This document shows positions 1-7,715 of a stretch of 58,779 bases of DNA, in pieces; positions within the stretch are counted from its first letter, which is position 1, and the number at the start of each line of letters is the position of its first letter. The notes below the pieces were generated by a model that was given only the letters and a program-made list of their open reading frames with translations, did not search any database and was not told where the DNA came from. The stretch comes from Oscillospiraceae bacterium (GTDB lineage: Bacteria; Bacillota; Clostridia; Oscillospirales; Acutalibacteraceae), in the NCBI GenBank assembly GCA_031268095.1, contig JAIRXU010000036.1, forward strand, positions 1 to 58,779, written 5' to 3'. Both the position numbers and the translations under genes were made by a program.

Positions 1-137
1 TCTATTTTACCACATTTGAGATCTTGCACCTGTTTTCTTTTGTGTGCTTTCTTATTTTTCGCTCTGTCTTTCCATGGCTTTTACTCTCGTTTTGCGCGGG
101 TGGTAACAGAGTACCATGCCCCGGGCGGGGAATGCGC

Positions 138-166
138 TTGACATTGGCACAATGTTGTGGTATAAT
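138..166 (+). promoter_or_regulatory. Sigma-A type promoter of the tRNA-Ser gene
   Basis: A perfect TTGACA (138-143) and a perfect TATAAT (161-166) are separated by 17 bases, and the tRNA begins 21 bases after the -10 box. This is a strong vegetative promoter of the kind expected for a stable RNA gene. Nothing else is recognisable in bases 1-137. Confidence 0.9.
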
Positions 167-187
167 GCTTAATGTATTCAAGGTTGC

Positions 188-276
188 GGAGAGGTAGCGA
201 AGCGGTCATAACGCGGCGGTCTTGAAAACCGTTTGAGGGCAACCTCGCGCGGGTTCGAATCCCGCCCTCTCCGCCA
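188..276 (+). tRNA. tRNA-Ser (anticodon UGA)
   Basis: This is an 89-base class II tRNA. The acceptor arms GGAGAGG (188-194) and CCTCTCC (266-272) pair, followed by discriminator G and an encoded CCA. The anticodon stem GCGGT/ACCGT encloses the loop CTTGAAA with anticodon TGA at 223-225. The long variable arm and the GGTTCGAAT T-loop are as expected for serine. The gene is intact, so any insertion next to it has left or restored a functional copy. Confidence 0.97.
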
Positions 277-308
277 TATTACCACGTCACATACGCTGTC
301 TGAACAGC

Positions 309-346
309 AGCCCAAAGTTCCCTGTAACGGGGGCTTTTGGCTTTTA
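309..346 (+). terminator. Probable terminator of the tRNA-Ser transcript
   Basis: AGCCCAAAG (309-317) pairs with CTTTTGGCT (334-342) with one mismatch. An inner CCC/GGG stem lies around a TGTAAC loop, and a short T run follows. It lies 33 bases after the tRNA and fits an intrinsic terminator. If it belongs to the host, the element boundary lies to its right; if it belongs to the element, the boundary is just after the tRNA. Confidence 0.55.
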
Positions 347-419
347 ATGGGCAAGCAAATTGCCTCACCCAGCCGCTCTACGCCTCGCGCCCGCCGCCTG
401 AAAGTCAAGCGCAACAAGT

Positions 420-510
420 AACTGCTGAACGAACTGCACCACAATGCACCCGCGTCTGGTGCAATGGTTACACGAACCTAAGCCTAATGCACCAATTACT
501 GAACGAACCC
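420..510 (-). repeat. Left subterminal repeats of the element (two copies)
   Basis: Read on the minus strand, 510-487 begins GGGTTCGTTCAGTAATTGG and continues into GTGCA. The segment 451-420 begins GGGTGCATTGTGGTGCAG and ends in TCAGCAGTT. Both have close relatives, in opposite orientation, at 21373-21453. The 420-451 copy matches 21373-21403 at about 25 of 32 positions. Such repeats are typical of recombinase or accessory-protein binding sites near element ends. Confidence 0.6.
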
Positions 511-709
511 AAAGAGCAAGCCCTTCGTTATGTTAATTGCCCACAGATTGGGCAAAAGCAAAAGCCCGCAATCCTGCGGGCAACAGTAAGAGCCGTGCCT
601 GATTTAGGACTCCGAGGCAACGCAAGCCCTGTTTGCATACAAGCCGCTGTGGGAAATTTTGTCATGGTTTGGCGGTTGGTTGTTTGGTTTGGAGAAATGT
701 TGGTGTTTG

Positions 710-988
710 TTAAAGGTTGATCTGTTGCTCTTTGCCCGTTGGTGGTTGCTCTATCTGTTTCAGTCGCTCCTCAATGGCAAGAATTGCGTTGTGTTGGGCG
801 CGAGACCCTTTCTTTCGTTTAATGCACCATATAAAACCGCTGTCTGGTACATATTGACGACAATCTTCGCAAAAAATCCCGCTTGACTCAAAGCCAAACA
901 GTCCGAATGTGCCCTCAATCCAGAATCCATCTTTGCAAGGCGTAACGGTTGCGGACAATTTGTATGATTTATACCGATATAGTCTCAT
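710..988 (-). CDS. Small Cys-containing hypothetical protein, last gene at the element's left end
   Basis: This 92-residue protein starts at an ATG with an AGGAG site seven bases upstream, which supports it as a real gene. It has a basic N-terminus and a CEDC pair followed by a further Cys near the middle, compatible with a small metal-binding or redox-sensitive fold, and ends in a short charged helix. I recognise no family. It lies downstream of the two recombinases in the same direction and is the outermost gene at this end, a position where elements often carry excision or accessory factors. That role is only positional inference. Confidence 0.5.
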   Translation of the reverse strand: MRLYRYKSYKLSATVTPCKDGFWIEGTFGLFGFESSGIFCEDCRQYVPDSGFIWCIKRKKGSRAQHNAILAIEERLKQIEQPPTGKEQQINL

Positions 989-1070
989 ATATTTCTCCTA
1001 TTGCTATGCTAAATTGCCAAACCACAGCGGCTTTTCCGGGCGGCTTGTATGCAAAAAACGTTTGCGCTAT

Positions 1071-2660
1071 TTATTTTGTCCCTTTCACCTCCGACCCATC
1101 GCGAAACCTGACCGTCAATTCTTTCTCGCTGTGAACTGTGATCTGCTCCGCGAGGGCGTTCCAAGCCTGCTCGTCAAACTCCGTGATCAAGTTTTCCTGC
1201 TGGCACAGATCCTCCACAAACTTGCGAATCTTGGCGCGCTTGGCGGTGCGTTCGCGGCGCTGGGCGGTCAGGCTGTCTTGCTTAGATTTTTCAACTTCAA
1301 AGCGCTGGCGCATGGCGTTGTAACGCAACTGGTAGTCGCGCTGGTCGAGCGGGCTGTGGGCATTTTCCTCAATCGCCCGTTGCATCAGTTCCGCCACAAT
1401 TGTGAGTTCCTGCGTGGAGGCGGCGATGTCCGCATCCAGAGTTTTCGTGTCGGTCAGTTCTGCGCAGAGTTCCTCTAACGCCGAAATGTAGCGGTTTTTG
1501 TCACCCAGCAATTCGTTGTAGGCGCGGACAAATGCCACCCGGAATTGCTCCTCCGTCAAATACGGCGCGGCGCAAACCCCGCGATTTCGCCCTTTGCACT
1601 GCCAAACGATTTTCTCATTTCCGCTGTGATCCCGCCACAGTTTCGTGCCATACAGCGCACCGCATTGGCAAAACACCTTGCCCGTGAAGGAGCTATCGGT
1701 GCTGGTTAGTTGTTTTCCCAGTTTCGCGCGGCGTTGCATTTCGCTCTGCACCAGTTCGAAGGTTTCGGGCGAAATAATCGCGGGGTGGCTGTTTTCGACG
1801 AAATATTGCGGCACTTCGCCTTCGTTCTTCTTAACAGTTTTTGACAGGAAGTCGACCGTGAAGCCCTTTTGCAGCAAGGCATTTCCGGCGTATTTTTCGT
1901 TTTGCAAAATAGATTTAACCGTGGAAACCGTCCAGTTCAGCTTGCCGCGCGGGGTTGGAATGCCGCGCTCCATTAGGGTTTTGGCAATCTGCCGAATGGT
2001 TTTGCCCGCTAAAAACAGGGCATAAATTTCGCGGATAATTACCGCTTCTTCCTCGACAATCTGCGGCTGATCGTCCTCGCCCTTTTCGTAGCCCAAAAAC
2101 GAGCCGTAGGACATCGTCACTTTGCCGTCGGCGAAGCGTTTGCGGTGTCCCCACGTCACGTTTTGGCTGATGTCCTCGCTCTCCTTTTGCGCCACGCTCG
2201 CCAGCACTGACACAATAAATTCACTGTTACCGTCCATCGTGTGAATATTCTCGGTCTCGAAAAACACGTCCACGCCTTTGGCTTTCAAGCTGTGAATCGT
2301 GGCGAGAGCGTCGACAGTATTGCGGGCAAAGCGCGAAATACTCTTGATAATGATCATATCTATTTTGCCGTTTAACGCGTCAGCGATCATCCGGTTGAAG
2401 CCGTCGCGCTTTTTCAGGCTCGTGCCAGACAGCCCGGGATCGGTATAAACCTCGACGAACTGCCAGTCGGGATGTTCGCGGATTAACTTGGTGTAGTATT
2501 CGACCTGCGCCGTATAACTGGTCAATTGCTCCTCGCTGCCCGTTGAAACGCGGGCATAGCCAGCGGTGCGCAGCAGCTCACGTAGACGCAAATTGGCGTT
2601 CAAGCCCTCTTGCAGCGTCAGCGTGGCGGGGATGACGGTTACATTCGGTGCGCAGGTCAT
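1071..2660 (-). CDS. Large serine recombinase (529 aa)
   Basis: Site-specific recombinase that would cut and rejoin DNA through a phosphoserine linkage to integrate or excise the element. The N-terminal resolvase domain carries the YARVST motif with the likely catalytic Ser39, then the ISRFARN segment that supplies active-site arginines. A recombinase domain follows, with the NEKYAGN motif near residue 260, then a zinc ribbon (CQCG ... CKGRNRGVC, about residues 345-375) and a long charged coiled-coil region before the C-terminus. Length and order are normal for the family. Its ATG overlaps the stop of the upstream recombinase by four bases, so the two are translationally coupled. It has an extra N-terminal stretch of about 33 residues before the catalytic core. 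Confidence 0.95.
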   Translation of the reverse strand: MTCAPNVTVIPATLTLQEGLNANLRLRELLRTAGYARVSTGSEEQLTSYTAQVEYYTKLIREHPDWQFVEVYTDPGLSGTSLKKRDGFNRMIADALNGKIDMIIIKSISRFARNTVDALATIHSLKAKGVDVFFETENIHTMDGNSEFIVSVLASVAQKESEDISQNVTWGHRKRFADGKVTMSYGSFLGYEKGEDDQPQIVEEEAVIIREIYALFLAGKTIRQIAKTLMERGIPTPRGKLNWTVSTVKSILQNEKYAGNALLQKGFTVDFLSKTVKKNEGEVPQYFVENSHPAIISPETFELVQSEMQRRAKLGKQLTSTDSSFTGKVFCQCGALYGTKLWRDHSGNEKIVWQCKGRNRGVCAAPYLTEEQFRVAFVRAYNELLGDKNRYISALEELCAELTDTKTLDADIAASTQELTIVAELMQRAIEENAHSPLDQRDYQLRYNAMRQRFEVEKSKQDSLTAQRRERTAKRAKIRKFVEDLCQQENLITEFDEQAWNALAEQITVHSEKELTVRFRDGSEVKGTK

Positions 2661-3949
2661 AGCTGAAGCTCCTTTCTTTTTTGGGCGTTGGCAAGGGATT
2701 TCTGCCGCGCAGCTTCCTTCATTTCGGGTGTCCAGCTTGCACGGCGCGAGGGGTTTTGCCAGGTCAAGTCAACCGTTTTTCCTTTATATATAAAGGAAAG
2801 TATGCCCGCGCCAACAACTTCAATGCTTAAAAGCCCGTCGAACCCGCCCGCTTCCGCCACTTTTGCCAGCAAAATATCTTCGGGAATCTGCTGCGACGGG
2901 CAATGGTTCTGACCCTGCGTATTGAAGGTTGGACAAATCCACACGATTTTCTCGTATTTCGTTCCAGCGGCGGTATGCTTACGGCGATAATTCGCGCCGC
3001 AGATACCGCACCTGACCAAACCCGTCAATGCGTATTTTTGCCGTGGTTGCGGGTTTGGCTGATGAATTGCGGCGCGGCAGGCAATTTCACGTTGCACCGC
3101 ATCAAATTGTTCGCGAGGAATAATCGCCTCGTGGCTGTTGCTCACAAAATAGACGGGACGTTCGCCGTGATTTAGGCGCTTTTGCTTACTGAGGTGGTCG
3201 GTCACATAGGTTTTTTGCAGCCGCATATTTCCCGCGTACTTTTCGTTGCGCAAAATGCCAGCCACCGAGGTCTCGCCCCAGCGTCCGCCCGTAGGCGAAG
3301 AAATGCCCTCTTCGCTGAGTCGTCTTGCGATAGCATTTTTGCCCATGCCAGCAAGATACCACGCGAAAATGCTGCGTACAATCTTGGCTTCTTCGGGGAT
3401 GATGCAGAATTTTCCGTCGCGTAGGCGGTAGCCCAGCATGCGCCCGATGTTGGGGCGACCTTCGCGGAACATTTTTTGGATGCGCCACTTACAACTTTCG
3501 CTGACCCGCAGCGAATTTTCCTGTGCGTGGGCGGCAAGAATCGCCAGCACCATTTCGCCTTCCGCGCTCATCGTGTGAATATTTTGCTCCTGAAAGAACA
3601 CGTCAATGCCGAGCAGTTTTAACTCACGTACGGTTTGCAACAGCGTAACGGTATTGCGGGCAAAGCGCGAAATTGACTTTGTTATAATTTGGTCGATTTT
3701 TCCAGCCTTGCAATCCACCAAAAGGCGCTGGAACTCCGCGCGGCTATCCTTTGTGCCAGTGACCGCTTCGTCGCAGTAAATTCCCGCGAATTCCCAATCT
3801 GGGCGGGACTGAATCAGCGCGCTGTAATACGAAACCTGCGCGGACAGACTGTGCAGCATCGCGTCTTTGCCGCTGGAAACGCGGGTGTAGGCGGCGGTGC
3901 GTTTACGGGTCGGCATGGTCGGGGCAAATTGGACTTGCGTGATGGTCAT
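2657..3949 (-). CDS. Large serine recombinase, shorter partner (430 aa)
   Basis: Second serine recombinase, transcribed first of the pair. The catalytic motif YTRVSS places the nucleophile at about Ser25, followed by ISRFARNT, a recombinase domain with RNEKYAGN, and a zinc ribbon (CGICG ... C ... C, about residues 315-350). The long coiled coil of its partner is missing and is replaced by a short basic tail. The two proteins are clearly related but differ throughout, so they are not a recent duplication. Paired serine recombinases are known in some firmicute elements where both are needed for movement; whether that is so here is inference. Confidence 0.95.
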   Translation of the reverse strand: MTITQVQFAPTMPTRKRTAAYTRVSSGKDAMLHSLSAQVSYYSALIQSRPDWEFAGIYCDEAVTGTKDSRAEFQRLLVDCKAGKIDQIITKSISRFARNTVTLLQTVRELKLLGIDVFFQEQNIHTMSAEGEMVLAILAAHAQENSLRVSESCKWRIQKMFREGRPNIGRMLGYRLRDGKFCIIPEEAKIVRSIFAWYLAGMGKNAIARRLSEEGISSPTGGRWGETSVAGILRNEKYAGNMRLQKTYVTDHLSKQKRLNHGERPVYFVSNSHEAIIPREQFDAVQREIACRAAIHQPNPQPRQKYALTGLVRCGICGANYRRKHTAAGTKYEKIVWICPTFNTQGQNHCPSQQIPEDILLAKVAEAGGFDGLLSIEVVGAGILSFIYKGKTVDLTWQNPSRRASWTPEMKEAARQKSLANAQKRKELQL

Positions 3950-3994
3950 GGTTTCTCCTTTCGCGTGTGAGTTTACCTCTGTTGGGCGGCGCAG

Positions 3995-4234
3995 TCAAGC
4001 GGGTTTGGCTTGCTCCAACTTTGCCGCTTTACAGAGCGCCGTAACGAACGCCGCGCAGTCTGGGGCTTCGTCGGGCGCACGTTCGCCGAGGTCGAACCGC
4101 AGGGTATCCGTGGCGGTCTGCTCGACTGAAACGCCAACGTGCGCGGCGACAATGCCCGACAACCGCCGCAGGGCGGATTGGTCAAAGCCCGCGCACGGCA
4201 TTTCGATGATTAAGTTGATTTTTTCTTGATTCAT
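3995..4234 (-). CDS. Small acidic hypothetical protein upstream of the recombinases
   Basis: This 79-residue protein starts at an ATG with an AAAGGAAA site upstream and ends 45 bases before the first recombinase gene, so it probably heads the recombinase operon. The sequence is soluble with two short helices (the ALRRLSGIVAA region and the AAFVTALCKAAK region). I recognise no family. Its size and position would suit a recombination directionality or accessory factor, but no DNA-binding motif is visible, so this is only a possibility. Confidence 0.55.
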   Translation of the reverse strand: MNQEKINLIIEMPCAGFDQSALRRLSGIVAAHVGVSVEQTATDTLRFDLGERAPDEAPDCAAFVTALCKAAKLEQAKPA

Positions 4235-4498
4235 AAGGGTTTCCTTTCGTTAAAATTTAGGGGGTGGTCACATTTTCGCTCTGATTCGCGCAGAAGTCCA
4301 GCGTTTTTTCGCAAATCGGGTGGAGAAATTTCTGGCGATATTCAGAGTGGGTTTTGTGCAGAGTAGACAAGTTCAAGAACAGGTTGTATGGAAGCGGTCA
4401 CGTGGAAGAAGCGATGGCAACAGATGTTCTGAATGTTTTGGGTTTTGGGTGTTTCGCTTTTGGTATTTCAAATGTCAAACGGTCGGTAGTGTCCGCGC

Positions 4499-5116
4499 TC
4501 ACGCTTCGATAAAACAACAATCCATCAAGTCATAACCCTCTGGAATTTGGTCGGCGCATTCAATCCGATGGAACGCCCATTTTCCGACGTCATCAAAACC
4601 TATCCCGCTTCGAAAATCACCGCATCCACGATTATTGCCGCAGGCAGTCAACAAAGGCAATGGGTCTAAACAATTGCCCTTCATTTCGCCCTCCTGAATC
4701 GTTGAACGCTCAATGTACGCTGCTATGTCAATATAGCATTTGAGGTCGTGGTTCACGAGATATGTCACTTTTGTGTCATATTCGTCAGGCTCTGAATTGT
4801 TGAGTTCAAAGCCTTCCTCACCATAAAACAGCGTGTCCTCGCCCCAGGCAATTTTATACATTTTCATAAATTCTTTGCGTGAGAGCGCTTGCGCGTAAAC
4901 ATCTGTTGTCGGGTCATACGGTTCGTCGGAGTAGTCGCCAATCCACGCGACTTTGCGCGGGGTATTGTGAATCGTTGAATAAACCGCTTGGATAAACTCG
5001 TTTCCAATCAACGAATGATCCGTGAGTTTTGCGCTTTCGGCAAATTCGTGCGGGTGAAACTTTTGTGTTTTTTTATTGTTTTTATCGGTTACGAGCGCTA
5101 TGTAATATTGTCCCAT
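4499..5116 (-). CDS. Hypothetical protein of the MGQYY type (205 aa)
   Basis: The start is fixed by an AAGGAG site eight bases before the ATG. The protein begins MGQYYIALVTD and is rich in acidic and aromatic residues, with several Cys in its C-terminal third. Proteins with a similar MGQYY opening occur as uncharacterised accessory genes in firmicute phages and mobile elements; I cannot name a function. There is no signal peptide or membrane segment. The 264 bases between it and the next gene downstream contain nothing I recognise. Confidence 0.6.
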   Translation of the reverse strand: MGQYYIALVTDKNNKKTQKFHPHEFAESAKLTDHSLIGNEFIQAVYSTIHNTPRKVAWIGDYSDEPYDPTTDVYAQALSRKEFMKMYKIAWGEDTLFYGEEGFELNNSEPDEYDTKVTYLVNHDLKCYIDIAAYIERSTIQEGEMKGNCLDPLPLLTACGNNRGCGDFRSGIGFDDVGKWAFHRIECADQIPEGYDLMDCCFIEA

Positions 5117-5244
5117 TGTATTCTCCTTGTACTTTTACTAAATCCTTACTATTGAACGTTCCGTTGCCATTCGCTTCGTTGTCCGCAAATCGCTTCCATA
5201 CAAATTGCCCTTGAGCAAAAACTGCTTTGCTGACGCGTCCCCGT

Positions 5245-5421
5245 CTACGGTGGCTCATTCTCCAGCAGTAGGCAGGACAACGCGGGCTGGTATTGCTCCA
5301 GCAATTTACCGCGCAGTAAGGTAAAATCTTGCGCGTCAATCATACCCAGCCGCAGCATTGTGCGAATCAGGGCGAGCATCGCAAGGTAGTCGCGTTCGCG
5401 GTTGAATTGTTCTGGTGTCAT
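5245..5421 (-). CDS. SHOCT-like small protein
   Basis: This 58-residue protein starts at the ATG that follows an AAAAAAGGAG site, not at upstream alternatives. The pattern MTPEQFNRERDY ... MLRLGMIDAQDFTLLRGKL matches the short two-helix SHOCT-like proteins that often accompany serine recombinases in firmicute elements. The family's function is not established; oligomerisation or regulation is commonly assumed. Confidence 0.6.
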   Translation of the reverse strand: MTPEQFNRERDYLAMLALIRTMLRLGMIDAQDFTLLRGKLLEQYQPALSCLLLENEPP

Positions 5422-5519
5422 AAAATCTCCTTTTTTCTTAAAATTGTTGGTGGTCAAGGGCTGGCGGCATACAGGTTGCATATAGGCTGGAGCGGGGTTT
5501 GGGTGTGGGGGGCACAGGT

Positions 5520-5711
5520 CTATTCGAACTTGCCGGTTAAGATGAAATACATATAGCTCTTTTCGTCTTTCTCAATGAGAGCAATAAGTTCATCGTAGTT
5601 AAACATATCGGCGTAACGCATCACCGTCGAAATGTCGAACATAGTAAATGTGCCTTCGTTGCGGATTCGCGAGATTTGCTCGCGGATTTTGTCGTAGTCG
5701 TAGTTGTCCAT
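5520..5711 (-). CDS. DUF5049-like small protein
   Basis: This 63-residue protein has an AAGGAG site before its ATG. The arrangement IREQISRIRNEGTFTMFD ... YDELIALIEKDEKSYMYFILTG is the pattern I associate with DUF5049, a short family found in firmicute phages and integrative elements. Its function is unknown. It forms part of the run of small genes between the recombinases and the transfer module. Confidence 0.55.
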   Translation of the reverse strand: MDNYDYDKIREQISRIRNEGTFTMFDISTVMRYADMFNYDELIALIEKDEKSYMYFILTGKFE

Positions 5712-5799
5712 AAGTTGCTCCTTTTCTTATTTCAGTTGCTAATTGTGCGCCTCGTCCCGCCCGCCTATATGCCGCCAGCCCTCGACGGCGGTGCAAGTG

Positions 5800-6180
5800 T
5801 TAACCGCCCCGATCCGCCGCGTAACAGGCGTGGGAACAATACTTGCGCGGGCGTTTGCCGTGCGCTGTGAACGTTCGCCCGCAATAGGCGCATTCCACGG
5901 TGCGGCTGTCGCGGTGCTGCACCTGGTCGCGGTTGCTGTTCCACCACTCTTGGCGGCAATAATTGGAGCAAAAGTGCCTTTCGCGGGTGCAGGGATTTTG
6001 CGCGATGGGTCTGCCGCAATTGCGGCACAGATCGCCAAAGACAGAATTGCCGCCGCTACGCCTGTGGCAGGATTTCACGGTGTTGGGCGAAAGCGCCAGT
6101 TCATCCGCGATGGCGCTGTAACTCCACCCCTTGCGGCGCAGGGCTTTGATTTGCTGTTTTTGTCGGTCGGTCATATACAT
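5800..6180 (-). CDS. Helix-turn-helix plus zinc-finger protein (sigma-70 region 4-like)
   Basis: The first ~40 residues form a helix-turn-helix of the sigma region 4 / FixJ kind (IKALRRKGWSYSAIADEL, then SPNTVKSCHRR). Two Cys clusters follow (CRNCGRP ... FCSNYC and CAYCGRTF ... YCSHAC), consistent with two treble-clef or FCS-type zinc fingers. The start follows an AAGGAG site. Proteins of this build are common in firmicute mobile elements and are usually labelled sigma-70-like. A role in controlling the element's own genes is likely but not shown. Confidence 0.65.
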   Translation of the reverse strand: MYMTDRQKQQIKALRRKGWSYSAIADELALSPNTVKSCHRRSGGNSVFGDLCRNCGRPIAQNPCTRERHFCSNYCRQEWWNSNRDQVQHRDSRTVECAYCGRTFTAHGKRPRKYCSHACYAADRGG

Positions 6181-6210
6181 TTCTCCTTTTGTGATTAAAA
6201 CTGTTATTTT

Positions 6211-6283
6211 GTTCGATGGCTTGGTGCAGATGAGTTCTACGGCGTGAAAAACTTCTTAAAAACAGGCGTGGTTTCGTTTCTGC
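6211..6283 (+). repeat. Left arm of an imperfect ~70-base inverted repeat
   Basis: This stretch matches the reverse strand of 6645-6714. The central block CAGATGAGTTCTACGGC is identical and homology extends on both sides, so the two arms flank the small gene at 6300-6614. Both arms keep related reading frames (RWLGADEFYGVKNFL here, RWFGTDEFYGKELLG in the other arm), so the repeat derives from coding DNA. Confidence 0.7.
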
Positions 6284-6299
6284 TTATCTTGCAGTTTGT

Positions 6300-6614
6300 T
6301 CATTGCGTTTTTGCCTCTGGTACCACTTTCCCTCTGAATCCCGCAGATGAGCCAACAAATCCACAGGTATCGCCTTCGATGTTTGTCACAATGCTCTCAT
6401 CCTCTTCGCGATGGTAGTAAATATATACTATTTCATCACCAACGCTGGGATCGGATTCGAAACGTATCCGTGCACCCATACATTCGCTGTAGGTGTTGCG
6501 TTTGTGCAGCGGATTACTTTCTTCGTAAACAGCGCTTATCATACATCGAAGGGTTGTTGTGCCGAGAAGTATTGCATCATCTAAAGATGTCTGTCCGTTT
6601 GATTGTTTTGCCAT
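6300..6614 (-). CDS. Small hypothetical protein flanked by inverted repeats
   Basis: The ATG at 6614 has a strong AAAAGGAG site and gives a 104-residue protein. The longer frame reaching 6791 has no such site and runs into the neighbouring gene. The protein is soluble; its middle segment (ECMGARIRFESDPSVGDEIVYIYYHREEDES) looks like beta-strands. I recognise no family. The gene sits exactly between two imperfect inverted repeats of about 70 bases. Confidence 0.5.
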   Translation of the reverse strand: MAKQSNGQTSLDDAILLGTTTLRCMISAVYEESNPLHKRNTYSECMGARIRFESDPSVGDEIVYIYYHREEDESIVTNIEGDTCGFVGSSAGFRGKVVPEAKTQ

Positions 6615-6644
6615 ATTGCTCCTTTTCCAGTTAACGTTAATTCG

Positions 6645-6714
6645 GCAGAATAGAAGTACGGTGTTTCCAAGAAGCTCTTTGCCGTAGAACTCATCTGTAC
6701 CAAACCATCGAAAC
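6645..6714 (-). repeat. Right arm of the imperfect inverted repeat
   Basis: Inverted relative to 6211-6283, as described there. It lies directly upstream of the ribosome binding site of the small gene and just after the 3' end of the replication-relaxation gene. Confidence 0.7.
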
Positions 6715-6729
6715 AAGCCGCAGTGCGGA

Positions 6730-7560
6730 TTATCCGCTGTCTTCCCGAACTCTTTGAATATAGCTTCCTGTAACCAGCGCTTCCAGTTCATCGGGCAGGA
6801 TCACGATAAAAATTTCTGCCCCACGCGAGATTTGCGCACGGATATGCCGCTCCACGCTGACTTTTCGCTTTTCGTCCGGCACGATCCAGACCACCAGCGG
6901 GAACACGCCCGTCTGCGCCTGTTCCGCGCCAGAATGCAGGTATTGCAAATACCGTTCGCACTTGTCGACCACGCGGGCGACGGTTTCGGTGTCGCAGTCA
7001 ATTTCGATGAACCAGTGATCCTCGTAACCGCCGCCGCGCGTCACCGCATACAAATCTGGTTTCAGGATCAACGGCTTGCCGCCTTTGTCGGTGTAGCGCC
7101 GCCAGCAGCCTGGTTCAAATTGAACGCCCGCGAGGGTCATGTTGTGCTGGGCACAGATCTCAGTCAATTGTAAGTACGCTTCGGAAATGACAAGGGTGTG
7201 CGCCAAAAAGTGCAGAGTCGGTTCGCGGAACTGCTTGCGGGGCTGGTCGGTCGGTTGCAGCAGGCGAAACCCGCCCGCCGTCAGCGTCCAGACGAACGAA
7301 CCGCTGCCCGCCCGCACCCCACCAATGCGGCGCGACAATGCGCGGATCAAACCCAGCTCCCGCAGTCGGGTCAGGTGGCGGTTGCTTGCCCGCACGGCGG
7401 CACGGGAATTGACAGATGCATCAAAATGCAGGCGGGCAATCTGCAAGGTGGTCAGATAGCGGCAACGTTTGAGGGACGCTAAGACCTGAATGTCGCGCTC
7501 GGACAGACTTTGTTCCAGCTGCGCCAGCCGCTGCTGGGTGAAATATTCGGATCTGCTCAT
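6730..7560 (-). CDS. Replication-relaxation family protein
   Basis: The 276-residue product starts at the ATG at 7560, which follows GGGGGCGGCT; a longer start at 7620 lacks a site. An N-terminal winged helix (SERDIQVLASLKRCRYLTTLQIARLHF ... HLTRLRELGLIRAL) is followed by a mixed domain with LKPDLYAV and HWFIEIDCDTE, the layout of the replication-relaxation family of conjugative plasmids and integrative elements. The acidic IEIDCDTE cluster recalls nuclease-like active sites, but I cannot show activity. The gene directly follows the coupling ATPase and a 52-residue gene, each junction overlapping by a few bases. It may be the DNA-processing protein that stands in for a conventional relaxase here. 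Confidence 0.75.
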   Translation of the reverse strand: MSRSEYFTQQRLAQLEQSLSERDIQVLASLKRCRYLTTLQIARLHFDASVNSRAAVRASNRHLTRLRELGLIRALSRRIGGVRAGSGSFVWTLTAGGFRLLQPTDQPRKQFREPTLHFLAHTLVISEAYLQLTEICAQHNMTLAGVQFEPGCWRRYTDKGGKPLILKPDLYAVTRGGGYEDHWFIEIDCDTETVARVVDKCERYLQYLHSGAEQAQTGVFPLVVWIVPDEKRKVSVERHIRAQISRGAEIFIVILPDELEALVTGSYIQRVREDSG

Positions 7561-7715
7561 AGCCGCCCCCTTTGCCGCGCAACAGACGAGCAAGATTTTA
7601 TGTGCGTCTGGAATGCACATAAAATGTCAGGTGCGAATTGCGGCTGTTTTGGCGCAACGTCGGCGCGTTGCGGGCTTTGTTCAGCGACGTGATCGGTCAG
7701 GCGACTGGTCATCAT
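7557..7715 (-). CDS. 52-residue protein nested between coupling ATPase and replication-relaxation gene
   Basis: The frame begins MMTSRLTDHVAEQSPQRADV and ends ARQRGRL. Its start overlaps the stop of the upstream ATPase gene, and its stop overlaps the ATG of the replication-relaxation gene by four bases. An AGGA sequence in the end of the ATPase gene can serve as ribosome binding site. This double overlap argues for real, coupled translation even though the product is short and unrecognised. Confidence 0.55.
   Translation of the reverse strand: MMTSRLTDHVAEQSPQRADVAPKQPQFAPDILCAFQTHIKSCSSVARQRGRL

Larger units (their letters stand above)
277..709. other. Gene-free stretch between tRNA-Ser and the element's first gene
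   Basis: No convincing coding sequence was found. In order it holds the probable tRNA terminator (309-346), two copies of the subterminal repeat (420-451 and 487-510), and a short hairpin around 564-583 (CCCGCA/TGCGGG). Short open frames here lack ribosome binding sites. The element's left junction probably lies somewhere in 277-420, but the exact crossover cannot be read from this window. Confidence 0.6.

Noticed and set aside
188..276. Direct repeat of the tRNA 3' end as attR
   Set aside because: I looked for a second copy of the TTCGAATCCCGCC/CTCTCCGCCA segment near 21.4-21.8 kb and found none, so tRNA-directed integration by a tyrosine-type mechanism is not supported.
178..444. Minus-strand frame across the tRNA-Ser gene
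   Set aside because: It overlaps a structurally perfect tRNA and has no ribosome site.
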